From the NCBI RefSeq assembly GCF_030440515.1, contig NZ_CP076543.1:7479001-7543000 (forward strand): a stretch of DNA of 64,000 nucleotides, read 5' to 3'. Under the pieces are notes generated by a model. It was not told the DNA's origin. It did not search any database and saw nothing but the letters and a program-made list of their open reading frames with translations. The position numbers were made by a program, and so were the translations under genes. This stretch comes from Streptomyces xanthophaeus. GTDB lineage: Bacteria; Actinomycetota; Actinomycetes; Streptomycetales; Streptomycetaceae. Numbering within the stretch: position 1 is the first letter of the stretch; each line of letters begins with the position of its first letter. Below are positions 50,784-59,688 of the stretch, one piece after another.

Positions 50784-51689
50784 ATGCCGACCGTCCGGCA
50801 CAATGGCGTCCAGGCTTACGGGGCGGGGGAGTTCGGGGTGGGGTTGGTCATCGCCGTGGTCGCGGCCTGCGTGTCGACGGCCGTGGCCGGCGCGCTCGGC
50901 GTGGCCCTGCTGCGCGCCAGGCGCGGCCACCGCGTGGCACTGGAGGAGCGCGGATGGCTGCTGGAGCGGGAGCGCGAGGGCGCGGCCCGCAGCGCCGTCG
51001 ACGCCGAACGGGCCAGGATCGCGGCGGAGCTCCACGACATCGTCAGCCACAACGTGAGCCTCATGGTGGTGCAGGCCGGAGCCGCCCGCGAGGTGCTCGC
51101 CACCCTGCCCGGGGAGGCCGCGGCGGCGATGGGCGCCGTGGAGACGGCCGGGCGGAACACGATGACCGAACTGCGGCACCTCCTGGGCCTGCTCGCCCCC
51201 GCCCAGGACGGCGCGGACACACCGTACGATGCCCCGGCCACCGCCCGGTTGGCGCCGCAGCCGACGCTCGCCCGGCTGAGCCCGCTGATCGACCGGTTCG
51301 CCTTCGCCGGGCTGCAGGTGGACGTACGGATATCCGGGGAACCGCGCCCGCTCCCGGCCGGGATCGACGTCACGGCGTACCGGATCATCCAGGAGGCGCT
51401 CACGAACGCGCTCAAACACGGGGACGGAGGCAGGACCGAGGTGACCGTGCGGTACCAGGAGCACGCGCTGCGCGTGGAGGTGCTGGGCCGCGGACCCAGC
51501 GTGCTGACGGGGGACGTACCCGCACCGGCGCCCGCCGGAGGCCGGGACCGGCCGAAGGCCGAGGGCACCGGGCGTGGACTCCTCGGCCTGCGCGAGCGCG
51601 TCGCCGTCTACGGCGGCGACCTCGACGCCCGCCGCCGCCTCGGCGGCGGCTACCGGGTGCGCGCCCGGCTCCCGCTGGAGCGGCCGTGA
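50784..51689 (+). CDS. Sensor histidine kinase (HisKA_3)
   Basis: A 301-residue kinase with one or two N-terminal membrane segments (GLVIAVVAACVSTAVAGALG). The phospho-acceptor motif is ARIAAELHDIVSHNVSLMV (His 84). The HATPase part shows AYRIIQEALTNALKHG (N box) and GTGRGLLGLRERV (G box). It autophosphorylates and passes phosphate to the response regulator whose GTG overlaps its stop (GTGA). Start at 50784, or at GTG 50838, which has a nearby G-rich tract. Divergent from the ABC exporter genes it likely regulates. Confidence 0.85.
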   Translation: MPTVRHNGVQAYGAGEFGVGLVIAVVAACVSTAVAGALGVALLRARRGHRVALEERGWLLEREREGAARSAVDAERARIAAELHDIVSHNVSLMVVQAGAAREVLATLPGEAAAAMGAVETAGRNTMTELRHLLGLLAPAQDGADTPYDAPATARLAPQPTLARLSPLIDRFAFAGLQVDVRISGEPRPLPAGIDVTAYRIIQEALTNALKHGDGGRTEVTVRYQEHALRVEVLGRGPSVLTGDVPAPAPAGGRDRPKAEGTGRGLLGLRERVAVYGGDLDARRRLGGGYRVRARLPLERP

Positions 51690-52438
51690 TCACGCCGGAC
51701 GAGACGGCCGCGCCCGTGCCCGCACCCGCGCCCCGTGTGGTGATCGCCGACGACCAGGACCTGGTCCGCAGCGGCTTCCGGCTGATCCTGACCGCCCGTG
51801 GGATCGACGTGGTCGGCGTGGCCGCCGACGGCGCGGAGGCGGTCGAGGCGGTGCGCCGACTGCGCCCCGATGTGGTCCTCCTGGACATCCGGATGCCCCA
51901 CATGGACGGCCTGGAGGCCGCCCGGCGCATCCTCGCCGAAGCTCCGTACTGCCGGGTGATCATGCTGACCACCTTCGACCTCGACCAGTACGTGTACGCC
52001 GCCCTCGCCGCCGGGGCCAGCGGCTTCCTGCTCAAGGACGTGACCCCCGAACACCTCGCCGCCGCCGTCCGCCTGGTCGGCACCGGCGACGCGCTGCTCG
52101 CCCCGTCGATCACCCGTCGCCTGGTGGAGCGCTGCGGTCCGGGCGCGGCCGCCGCGGACCCGGCCGCGGCGGCCGCTGCTCGGCAGGAGCTGGCCGCGCT
52201 GACCCCGCGTGAGCGCGAGGTGCTGACCCTGATGGGCCACGGGCTCTCCAACGCCGAGCTGGCCCGCGAGTTCACACTGAGCGAGGCCACGGTGAAGACC
52301 CATGTGGCCCGCATCTTCGCGAAGTTGTCGCTGCGCGACCGGGCCCAGGCCGTCGTCCTCGCCTACGAGACGGGCCTGGTGACCCCCGGCTCGGTCACCG
52401 CTCCGCGTCCGGGACCCCCTCCGGCGCCGCCGGAGTGA
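51686..52438 (+). CDS. NarL/LuxR-type response regulator
   Basis: A 250-residue regulator. The receiver domain has VVIADDQDLVRSGFRLIL, the phospho-acceptor Asp67 in DVVLLDIRMPHMDG, and Lys in GFLLKDV. The LuxR HTH is LTPREREVLTLMGHGLSNAE followed by LAREFTLSEATVKTHVARIF. An Ala-rich linker joins them. Partner of the upstream kinase; it probably binds the promoter of the divergent exporter. Confidence 0.9.
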   Translation: MITPDETAAPVPAPAPRVVIADDQDLVRSGFRLILTARGIDVVGVAADGAEAVEAVRRLRPDVVLLDIRMPHMDGLEAARRILAEAPYCRVIMLTTFDLDQYVYAALAAGASGFLLKDVTPEHLAAAVRLVGTGDALLAPSITRRLVERCGPGAAAADPAAAAAARQELAALTPREREVLTLMGHGLSNAELAREFTLSEATVKTHVARIFAKLSLRDRAQAVVLAYETGLVTPGSVTAPRPGPPPAPPE

Positions 52439-52455
52439 CCCCGGCCGGCGGGCCG

Positions 52456-53793
52456 TCAGGGCACCAGTTCCAGCATCACGGCGCGCGGCAGTGAGGGGTT
52501 GCCCGCCGCCTCCCTCGCCACCCAGTGGTCCTCGTCGGCGAGCAGCCCGGTGATGGCCTCGGGCGGCAGCGCCGGGTGGGCGGCGGCCAGCGGCCGGGCC
52601 GTCCGGTCCGCCAGGCAGGCGAGCAGGGCCGGGCCGGTCGCGTGGGGGTGCTCGGCGACCTCCTTGAGCACCTTGCGCACACCCGGTCGGTGCTGCGTCA
52701 GGTACTCCAGCAGCGGACCGGACGCGTCCGGGTTGGCGGCCACCGCGGCGAGGACCTGCGCGCCGTGCCGCGCGACCATGGCCCGCAGCAGCTCCTCGGA
52801 CAGGCCGGGGTGCCGTGCGACGGCCCTGACCACGGACGCGTCCGGATCGACCGCCAGCGCTTCGCGCAAGTGCGGGGGCAGGTCGCGCCGCTGCGCCACG
52901 AGCATCCGTACGGCCGCGTGGCGGGAGCAGGCCAGCTCGGCGATTTCGGCCGGCGTGGCGGCGGAGATCCGCGGCAGCGGGTTCCACGCCGCCCGGTCGC
53001 CTACGACCAGCTCGGCCAGCAGGTCGAGCGGCACGTGCGGATGCTCCGCGACGGCGCGCCGTACCTCGATCTCCGGATCGGCGGCCAGGACGCGGATCAG
53101 CTCCTGGCCGACCCCGGGGTTGCGCGCGTACGCGGCCCGGACCCCGTCGTTCGGGTCGGTGGCCAGTCGGGCGTAGAGCGCCTGTGGCAGATCCGTGCGC
53201 TCGGACAGCGCCCATTGCAGGGGAAGTTCGGGGTCCTCGGCCAGGGCGAGGACGGCTTCGAGCGGGGTGGTGGGGTTGAACGCCACCGCGATGCGGACCC
53301 GGGGGTCCGGGTGGTGAGCGAGGCGGGCGGTGACGGGTGACTCCGTCCAGCGGGCCACTTCCTCCACCACCTCCACATCCGGGTCGGCGGCGAGCAGGTC
53401 CACGACGTCGGGCGGCAGGCCGGGGCAGGAAGCCAGTTTCCAGCGGATCTCGGCGTCCGGGTGCGCCGCGAGGAGGCGGGGCCATTCGGGGTGCCCGCGG
53501 CCCTCGTCGATCAGGGCGATGGCCGCGTACGGCCAGGACATGGGATCCACGTCGGCGGCGGTGAGCGTCCCTCTGTAGGCGAGGGGCACGGCGGTGCTCC
53601 TCGCGTACGCGGCGAGCGCCAGCACCTGGTCGCGGCGCAGATCGGTGCGGTCGGTCAGATCGTGGAGCAGTTCGTCGGCGTAGTCCCGGTCGGGGCAGGT
53701 CCCCGCCTCCTTCAGCGCGCGCGTCAGCAGTCGGTCGACCAGTTCGGGCGGCAGTGCCGGATTGGCTGCCAGTCCGCACAGAAGATGGTTCAA
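52456..53793 (-). CDS. LRV-repeat (leucine-rich variant) protein
   Basis: A 445-residue repeat protein. About 13-15 units of 24-26 residues, such as LARHPDASVVRAVARHPGLS, ADPEIEVRRAVAEHPHVP and AANPDASGPLLEYLTQH, fit the leucine-rich variant fold (curved helical scaffold). No Fe-S Cys cluster of the type seen in the Azotobacter LRV protein is evident. It begins with TTG overlapping the LysR stop (TTGA), so it depends on translation of that gene. Probably a protein-interaction scaffold. Confidence 0.7.
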   Translation of the reverse strand: MNHLLCGLAANPALPPELVDRLLTRALKEAGTCPDRDYADELLHDLTDRTDLRRDQVLALAAYARSTAVPLAYRGTLTAADVDPMSWPYAAIALIDEGRGHPEWPRLLAAHPDAEIRWKLASCPGLPPDVVDLLAADPDVEVVEEVARWTESPVTARLAHHPDPRVRIAVAFNPTTPLEAVLALAEDPELPLQWALSERTDLPQALYARLATDPNDGVRAAYARNPGVGQELIRVLAADPEIEVRRAVAEHPHVPLDLLAELVVGDRAAWNPLPRISAATPAEIAELACSRHAAVRMLVAQRRDLPPHLREALAVDPDASVVRAVARHPGLSEELLRAMVARHGAQVLAAVAANPDASGPLLEYLTQHRPGVRKVLKEVAEHPHATGPALLACLADRTARPLAAAHPALPPEAITGLLADEDHWVAREAAGNPSLPRAVMLELVP

Positions 53794-54713
53794 GGGCGCT
53801 CTCCGGTCGGTGTGCGGGGCGAGGCGGCGGCCGCGGTCAGGGCGGCGGCGAACGCCTCGGTATGAGGGTGCGGGCGTCGCCGCCGGGGGAGGATCAGCCC
53901 GATGTGCCGCGCGGGACGCGGGGGTTCGACGCGGACCGCGGTCGACTCCCCGGTCGTGGTGAGCGAGACGTGCGGGACCAGGGAGACCCCGACCCCGGCC
54001 GCGACCAGGGTCTGCGCGAAGAAGTAGTCGGTGGTGGAGGCCGCCACCCGGAGGCCGAAACCGGCGAGCTCCGCGTACCGGCGCAGGAAGGCCTCCGTCC
54101 TGAGGCAGCCCAGCACCCAGCGGTCGGAAGCCAGTTCGGCCAGACCCACCGACGACCGGTCCGCGAGACGGTGGCCGGGCGGCAGCACCAGCCACAGCGG
54201 ATCCTCCATCAGCGGAACCCAGTCGAGCCCCGGGCGCTCACCCGGACGCACGGGCGGCGGCCCGTCGAAGTGGTAGGCCAGCGCGAGATCGGCCGCTCCG
54301 CCGCGCACCATTGCCGCCGCGCCCTCCGGCTCGCTCTCCAGCACCGTCAGCTCCACCTCCGGATGCGCCTCCACGAACCGGGGCAGCGCCGCGGGCAGCA
54401 GGTGCCGGCCCCCGCTGGTGAAGGTGGCGACGGTGAGGCGCGGACGCTCCGCCGTGAGCCGGTCGATCGCGTGGCGGACCTGGTCCAGCTCGGCGGAGAT
54501 CGACTCGGCGGCCTCCACCAGCAGCCGGCCGGGCTCGGTGAGGGTGACGCCGCGCGTACTGCGCACCACCACGGGGTGGCCGACCGTGCGCTCCAGCGCC
54601 GCGATGTGCTGCGAGACGGCCGACGGGGTCAACATCAGTGCACCGGCGGCCCGGTTGAAGCTGCCGTGCTCGGCCACCGCCCGAAGGACGCGCAGCCGGT
54701 GCACATCGATCAT
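53790..54713 (-). CDS. LysR-family transcriptional regulator
   Basis: A 307-residue LysR protein. The HTH is LRVLRAVAEHGSFNRAAGAL followed by MLTPSAVSQHIAALE. The effector-binding domain follows with TVATFTSGGRHLLPAALPRF and DLALAYHFDGPP. It lies divergent to the NAD-dependent epimerase gene, with a 71-nt gap that fits LysR autoregulation and activation of the epimerase. The downstream LRV gene overlaps it by TTGA. Ligand unknown. Confidence 0.85.
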   Translation of the reverse strand: MIDVHRLRVLRAVAEHGSFNRAAGALMLTPSAVSQHIAALERTVGHPVVVRSTRGVTLTEPGRLLVEAAESISAELDQVRHAIDRLTAERPRLTVATFTSGGRHLLPAALPRFVEAHPEVELTVLESEPEGAAAMVRGGAADLALAYHFDGPPPVRPGERPGLDWVPLMEDPLWLVLPPGHRLADRSSVGLAELASDRWVLGCLRTEAFLRRYAELAGFGLRVAASTTDYFFAQTLVAAGVGVSLVPHVSLTTTGESTAVRVEPPRPARHIGLILPRRRRPHPHTEAFAAALTAAAASPRTPTGERP

Positions 54714-54784
54714 CAGTTTTCCTTACGATGCGTTCAGCAGCTGGTCGGTTCCGCGGGGGACGATACAGCGGCACAGTCGAGCGC

Positions 54785-55714
54785 ATGAAGCGAATTCTTG
54801 TCATCGGCGGCAGCCGGTACTTCGGAAAGACCCTGGTCAGCCGGGCGCGCGAGGCGGGCGACGAGGTGACCGTGCTCAACCGGGGCTCCGGCGCACCACC
54901 GCACGGAGTGGACCGCCTGGTCGCCGACCGCGACGACGAGGAGGCGCTGCGCGCGGCACTGGGCCCCCGCGAATTCGACGTGGTCGTGGACCAGGTCTGC
55001 TACACACCGCTCCAGGCCGCAGTCGCCCGGCGGGTGTTCGCCGGGCGGACCGGGCGCTACGTCATGACCTCGACGATGGAGGTCTACGACCCGGCCACGC
55101 TCCCCGCCGGCCCCGCCGCTGCCCCTGCCGCCTCCGTCACCGAGGCTTCGCTCGACCCGGCGCGGCTGCCGCTCGCGGGGGCGACGGGCCGTGCGCCCGG
55201 GCCCTGGCCCGCGTACGTCTACGCCGAGGGGAAGCGGCAGGCCGAGGCCGTCTTCCTGCGGGACCCCGCCTTCCCGTACGTCAGCGTGCGCGCCGCGCAC
55301 GTCCTCGGCGGGGGCCCGGCGGAGTTCACCGGGCGGCTCGCGCACTACGTCGGGCGGATCGGCGCCGGAAGCCCCGTCGACGTCCACGAAGCCCCGTACG
55401 CCACCTCGTTCATCCATCACCACGAGATGGCCGCATTCCTGCACTGGACGGCGCAGCAGACCTTCACCGGGCCCGTCAACGCGGCCTCGCACGGCGCGCC
55501 CGACGTGATCGCGCTCTGCGAGGCGGTCGCGGCACAGATCGGACGCGACCCGCGGTACCGGGTGGTGGGGGAGGGCGCCGCCGCCTCGCCCTTCTCCTTC
55601 GACCGTGCCTACGCCATGGACAACGGCCGGGCCTCGGCCCTGGGCTTCGGCTTCGGACGCGTCGCCGACTGGCTGCCCGGGGCGATCGCCGAGGCCCGGC
55701 GCGCCGCCGGCTGA
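54785..55714 (+). CDS. NAD-dependent epimerase/dehydratase-like protein
   Basis: A 309-residue extended SDR. ILVIGGSRYFGKTLVSRAR is the cofactor motif (GGxxYxG variant found in reductase-like and isoflavone-type members), with YVMTSTMEVYD and the YxxxK pair in AYVYAEGKRQAEA. The ATG at 54785 was chosen over an upstream ATG because the family starts with a Lys/Arg before ILVIGG. Divergent from the LysR gene that probably controls it. Substrate unknown, perhaps a sugar nucleotide. Confidence 0.8.
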   Translation: MKRILVIGGSRYFGKTLVSRAREAGDEVTVLNRGSGAPPHGVDRLVADRDDEEALRAALGPREFDVVVDQVCYTPLQAAVARRVFAGRTGRYVMTSTMEVYDPATLPAGPAAAPAASVTEASLDPARLPLAGATGRAPGPWPAYVYAEGKRQAEAVFLRDPAFPYVSVRAAHVLGGGPAEFTGRLAHYVGRIGAGSPVDVHEAPYATSFIHHHEMAAFLHWTAQQTFTGPVNAASHGAPDVIALCEAVAAQIGRDPRYRVVGEGAAASPFSFDRAYAMDNGRASALGFGFGRVADWLPGAIAEARRAAG

Positions 55715-55719
55715 CACCG

Positions 55720-56478
55720 TCACTGGTCTCCGACGCGCCGCTCCAAGGGAGTTGCTACCGAAGAGTTGCTCACACTGAAGGTCACGCTGCCTGCCCGGTA
55801 CCGGTCATCGGACCACTCGATCGGGCGGCCCGTGGCCGTCGCGGAGACATGCCGCTGGCGCAGCAGCGGGCTGCCGCGCCGGATCTCCAGCAGCCGGGCG
55901 TCCTCGCTGCCGGCCGGAAGCGCGTCGATGAGGTGCTCGCCGTAGTGGGCGGTGACCCCCGAACCCTCGGCCAGGCTGTCCATGACGGAGCGGCAGTCCA
56001 CCGGCAGTGCCTCGACGGCCGCCGCGACCCAGTCGGCGTACGCGGTCCGCTCCACCATGGTGGGCTCCCCGTCGAGCAGCCGCAGCCGCAGTACGGCCAC
56101 GATCTCCGTACCGGGGGCCAGTGCGAGCCGGTCCGACTCCTCGGCCGTGGCGGGCCTGCGGGTGCGGGACAGGAAGCGGCTGGCGGCCCGGTGCCCGAGT
56201 CCCTCGGCCCACTGGGCGAAGCTGTTCAGCTCGCCGAAGCTGTGCCGGCGCTCCCGGCGCAGGACGATGCGCCGCGCGCCCTGGCGGGAGCCGATCAGCC
56301 CCTCCGCGGCGAGGGTGGCCACCGCCTGGCGGACCGTCCCGCGCGATGCGGACCAGCGCGCGGCCAGGTCGCTCTCCGAGGGCAGGTGCGCCCCCACCGG
56401 GAGCTCGCCCGAGAGGATCTCCCGCCGCAGCGCCTCGGCGATCTCCAGGTACCTGGCCGTTCCCGCGCTCGTACTCAT
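55720..56478 (-). CDS. GntR-family regulator (HutC/UTRA type)
   Basis: A 252-residue protein. The wHTH is YLEIAEALRREILSGELPVG with LPSESDLAARWSASRGTVRQ and the following VRQAVATLAAEGLI. The UTRA effector domain is the C-terminal half (GTEIVAVLRLRLLDGEPTMV, GHVSATATGRPIEWSDDRYR-like). It is divergent from a five-gene transport operon, and an exact ACTTGT-TCAG-ACAAGT palindrome lies in the gap 28 nt before the operon start. Likely a substrate- or product-responsive repressor of that operon. Confidence 0.85.
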   Translation of the reverse strand: MSTSAGTARYLEIAEALRREILSGELPVGAHLPSESDLAARWSASRGTVRQAVATLAAEGLIGSRQGARRIVLRRERRHSFGELNSFAQWAEGLGHRAASRFLSRTRRPATAEESDRLALAPGTEIVAVLRLRLLDGEPTMVERTAYADWVAAAVEALPVDCRSVMDSLAEGSGVTAHYGEHLIDALPAGSEDARLLEIRRGSPLLRQRHVSATATGRPIEWSDDRYRAGSVTFSVSNSSVATPLERRVGDQ

Positions 56479-56666
56479 GCCCTTCGCCCCCTGATCGCCG
56501 TGTGCCGGCGGCGCCGTGCCGCATCACTGTGCACCGGTCTCCCATGATCATTGCAACAGGTTCTGTCACGGCTCCTTCCGGTCATTCTTCTCTCTTCTTC
56601 GAGCCGTGCTCCCGGAGACAGGCGCCGTTCACCGTCCGTACAGAGGGCCCGGGCGAACTGGAGCCA

Positions 56667-56682
56667 ACTTGTTCAGACAAGT
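56667..56682. promoter_or_regulatory. GntR operator palindrome ACTTGT-TCAG-ACAAGT
   Basis: Exact 6-bp arms with a 4-bp spacer, 28 nt upstream of the binding-protein start at 56711. It lies in the gap to the divergent GntR gene and is a likely binding site. A second palindrome-like stretch ATGATCAT occurs near 56543-56550. Confidence 0.65.
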
Positions 56683-56710
56683 GAACCCACCTTCGTCTCC
56701 GGGAGAGACC

Positions 56711-57874
56711 GTGCTCAGTTCCTCCGCCCGTCGCGGTGCGGCCGTTCTGCTCAGCGCCGCCGTACTCACCACGCTCAGCGCGTGTGGTGCCGCCCCCGAC
56801 CAGAAGTCCGGCGGCGCCGACGGCGCCAAGAACGGCGTGCAGCCGGGCGCCGCGACCTCGGTCGCCGACTTCGGCTCCTTGGAGGCCCTCGCCGCCGCCG
56901 CGCAGAAGGAGGGCGAGCTCAACGTGATCGCGCTGCCGCCGGACTGGGCGAACTACGGCGAGATCATCAAGGCCTTCGAGGCCAAGTACAAGATCAAGGT
57001 GAACAGCGAGAACCCGGACGCCTCCAGCTCCGACGAGATCGCCGCCGTCAAGTCCCGCAAGGGCCAGAAGCGCGCCCCCGACGTCCTGGACCTCGGGATC
57101 GCCTTCGCCCGCAGCGGCGCGGCCGAGAACCTCTTCGCCCCGTACAAGGTCACCGCCTGGGACAAGATCCCCGCCGCCCAGAAGGACACGGACGGCCGCT
57201 GGACCAACGACTACGGCGGCTACATCTCCATCGGCTGCGACGCCGCCCGCATCCCCACCTGCCCGCAGACCTTCGCCGATCTCCTCAAGCCCGAGTACAA
57301 GGGCAAGGTCGCCCTCAACGGCAACCCCACCAAATCCGGCTCGGCCTTCGGCGGCGTCTACGCGGCCGCCCTCGCCAACAAGGGCTCCTTCGCCGACATC
57401 CAGCCCGGCATCGACTTCTTCGGCCAGCTGAAGAAGAGCGGGAACTTCATCCCGGTCGAGTCCACGCCGGCCACCGTCGAGAAGGGCGAGACGCCCATCT
57501 CCATCGACTGGGACTACTTGAACGCCGGCTACGCCGACCAGTTCAAGGGCAAGGGCGTCGACTGGAAGGTCGCCGTCCCCACCGACGGCGTCTACGCCCA
57601 GTACTACTCGCAGGCCATCAACAAGGAGGCCCCGAACCCGGCGGCCGCCCGCCTGTGGCTGGAGTTCCTCTACAGCGCCGAGGGCCAGAACCTCTGGCTG
57701 AAGGGCTACGCCCGCCCGGTCCTGCTGCCCGGCATGACCCAGGACGGCACCGCCGACCAGGCCGCCGTCGCCAAGCTCCCGCAGGTCCAGGGCACCCCGG
57801 CCTTCCCCGCCTCCGAAGAGCTCGACAAGGCCAAGGCCACCCTCGCCGAGAAGTGGGACAAGGCCCTCTCCTGA
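56711..57874 (+). CDS. ABC transporter solute-binding lipoprotein (Fe3+/phosphonate-like cluster)
   Basis: A 387-residue lipoprotein with signal sequence and lipobox LTTLSAC. The mature protein shows LEALAAAAQKEGELNVIALP, VNSENPDASSSDEIAAVKSR, GYISIGCDAARIPTCPQTFA and SIDWDYLNAGYADQFKGKG, typical of the type-2 binding proteins for iron, thiamine or 2-aminoethylphosphonate. It captures the ligand and delivers it to the permeases encoded directly downstream. The GTG at 56711 follows GGGAGAG. The ligand is not certain. Confidence 0.85.
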   Translation: MLSSSARRGAAVLLSAAVLTTLSACGAAPDQKSGGADGAKNGVQPGAATSVADFGSLEALAAAAQKEGELNVIALPPDWANYGEIIKAFEAKYKIKVNSENPDASSSDEIAAVKSRKGQKRAPDVLDLGIAFARSGAAENLFAPYKVTAWDKIPAAQKDTDGRWTNDYGGYISIGCDAARIPTCPQTFADLLKPEYKGKVALNGNPTKSGSAFGGVYAAALANKGSFADIQPGIDFFGQLKKSGNFIPVESTPATVEKGETPISIDWDYLNAGYADQFKGKGVDWKVAVPTDGVYAQYYSQAINKEAPNPAAARLWLEFLYSAEGQNLWLKGYARPVLLPGMTQDGTADQAAVAKLPQVQGTPAFPASEELDKAKATLAEKWDKALS

Positions 57875-58764
57875 TGTCCTCCACCACCGACCCCCGCGTC
57901 GCCGGCGGCACCCGCCGCCGGCGGCGCGGCCCGCGCACCTGGCTCGCGACCCTCCCGCTGCTCACCTTCACCGGGCTCTGCTTCGGCATCCCGCTCGGCG
58001 CCATGGCCTACGGCGCGGTCACCCGCACCGATCCGGCGAGCGGCGCCACCCAGGTGACCGGCGAGCACCTCGCGCGCTCCCTCCAGGGCCCCTACCTCGG
58101 CTCCCTCATCGGCAGCGTCCAGCTCTCCGCCCTCACCGCACTCGTCGGCGGCGTCCTGGGCGTCGTGATCGCCCAGGCCGTGGTCACCTCCCGCTCCGCG
58201 GGCCTGCGCAGCGCCGCGCTGACCGCCTCCGGGGTGCTCGCCAACTTCGGCGGCGTACCCCTCGCGTTCGCCTTCATCGCCACCGTCGGGATCTCCGGCG
58301 TCGTCACCCAGCTCGCCGACCTCACCGAGCTCGGCTGGAACCTGTACTCCTTCACCGGCCTCACGGTGGTCTACCTGTACTTCCTGATCCCGCTGATGGT
58401 GCTGGTGATCGCCCCGGCGCTGGACGGACTGCGCCCGCAATGGCGCGAAGCCGCCCAGAGCAGCGGGGCCACCGGATGGCAGTTCTGGCGCCATGTCGGC
58501 CTGCCCGTGCTCGCCCCCTCCCTCCTCGGCGGGTTCGTGCTGCTCTTCGGGACCGCCTTCGCCGCCCACGCCACGGCCGCGGCCCTTGTCGGCGGCTCCG
58601 TCCCCCTGGTCACGCTCAAGATCGCGGACGCGCTGTCCGGGAACGTGCTCACCGGCCAGGAGAACGTGGCGCTCGCCCTCGGCCTCGACATGATCCTGAT
58701 CGCCGGCCTGGTCATGGCGGTCTACCTGCCCCTCCAGCGACGGAGCGCCCGATGGCTGCGATGA
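57874..58764 (+). CDS. ABC transporter permease subunit 1
   Basis: A 296-residue inner-membrane protein with about six helices. The BPD_transp_1 EAA-type loop is EAAQSSGATGWQFWRHVGLPVL, which contacts the ATPase. The N-terminus has a basic cytoplasmic stretch (RRRRRGPRTW). TGATG overlap joins it to the binding-protein gene. It forms the channel together with the next permease. Confidence 0.85.
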   Translation: MSSTTDPRVAGGTRRRRRGPRTWLATLPLLTFTGLCFGIPLGAMAYGAVTRTDPASGATQVTGEHLARSLQGPYLGSLIGSVQLSALTALVGGVLGVVIAQAVVTSRSAGLRSAALTASGVLANFGGVPLAFAFIATVGISGVVTQLADLTELGWNLYSFTGLTVVYLYFLIPLMVLVIAPALDGLRPQWREAAQSSGATGWQFWRHVGLPVLAPSLLGGFVLLFGTAFAAHATAAALVGGSVPLVTLKIADALSGNVLTGQENVALALGLDMILIAGLVMAVYLPLQRRSARWLR

Positions 58765-59684
58765 CCCCGACCACCCGGTACCCCGACAGCGCCCGGGACA
58801 CGGAAGCGCCGGAGGCCGGAGCCCCCGTACGGACCCCGGCCCGCCGGCCCCGCCCCAGGATCTGGCGCGGAGCCGTCCTCGCCCTCGCCGGCGCCTACTT
58901 CCTCGCCCCGCTCGTCGCCTCGTTCGTGTTCACCGTGCACGTGCCGGGCCAGGGCGTCACCTTCGAGGCGTACACCGAGCTGCTCTCCGCCGACGGCTTC
59001 ACCGAGAGCCTGCTGCTCTCCCTCGGCCTCGCCGCCGCGACCATCGCCCTGTCGCTGCTGCTCGCCGTACCCGCGCTGGTGGCCGTACGCATCGGCTCCC
59101 CGCGACTGCGCCCGGTCGTCGAGGTCATGTGCATGCTGCCGCTGGTGGTGCCGCCGATCGCGCTGGTCACCGGAATCACCACCGTGCTGCGCTGGGGACC
59201 GGAACACCTGTCACGGACCCCGCTGTACCAGACCTTCATCGCCGTCCAGAACGAGAAGTTCCCCGTCGTCCTGGTCCTCGCCTACACGGTCCTGGCGCTC
59301 CCCTTCGTCTACCGCTCGCTCGACGCGGGCCTGCGCGCCGTCGACGTACCGACCCTGGTCGAGGCGGCCCGCAGCTGCGGCGCGAGCTGGCCGTACGTCG
59401 TCCTGCGCGTGCTGCTGCCGAACCTGCGGGCCTCGCTCGCCGGCGCCGCCTTCCTCACCCTGGCCCTGGTGCTCGGCGAGTTCACCATCGCCTCCCTCCT
59501 CGGGTTCCAGCCCTTCGCCGTGTGGATCGTCTCGATCTCCGGAGCGCAGGCCCGGATGTCGGTGGCCGTCTCCATCCTCAGCCTCCTGATCACCTGGCTG
59601 CTGCTGATCGCCCTCTCCCGCGCCGGGACCACCCCCTCCACGGCCGCGGCCGCACCCGCCACCACCTCCCGCAAGGAGTCCTGA
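58752..59684 (+). CDS. ABC transporter permease subunit 2
   Basis: A 310-residue permease with six or so helices and an EAA loop, VEAARSCGASWPYVVLRVLL. It is the second subunit of the heterodimeric channel. Two starts are possible: ATG 58752, with GGAG at proper distance, and ATG 58761 with an ATGA overlap to the previous stop. I prefer the first. Four nucleotides separate its stop from the ATPase gene. Confidence 0.85.
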   Translation: MAAMTPTTRYPDSARDTEAPEAGAPVRTPARRPRPRIWRGAVLALAGAYFLAPLVASFVFTVHVPGQGVTFEAYTELLSADGFTESLLLSLGLAAATIALSLLLAVPALVAVRIGSPRLRPVVEVMCMLPLVVPPIALVTGITTVLRWGPEHLSRTPLYQTFIAVQNEKFPVVLVLAYTVLALPFVYRSLDAGLRAVDVPTLVEAARSCGASWPYVVLRVLLPNLRASLAGAAFLTLALVLGEFTIASLLGFQPFAVWIVSISGAQARMSVAVSILSLLITWLLLIALSRAGTTPSTAAAAPATTSRKES

Positions 59685-59688
59685 GCCC

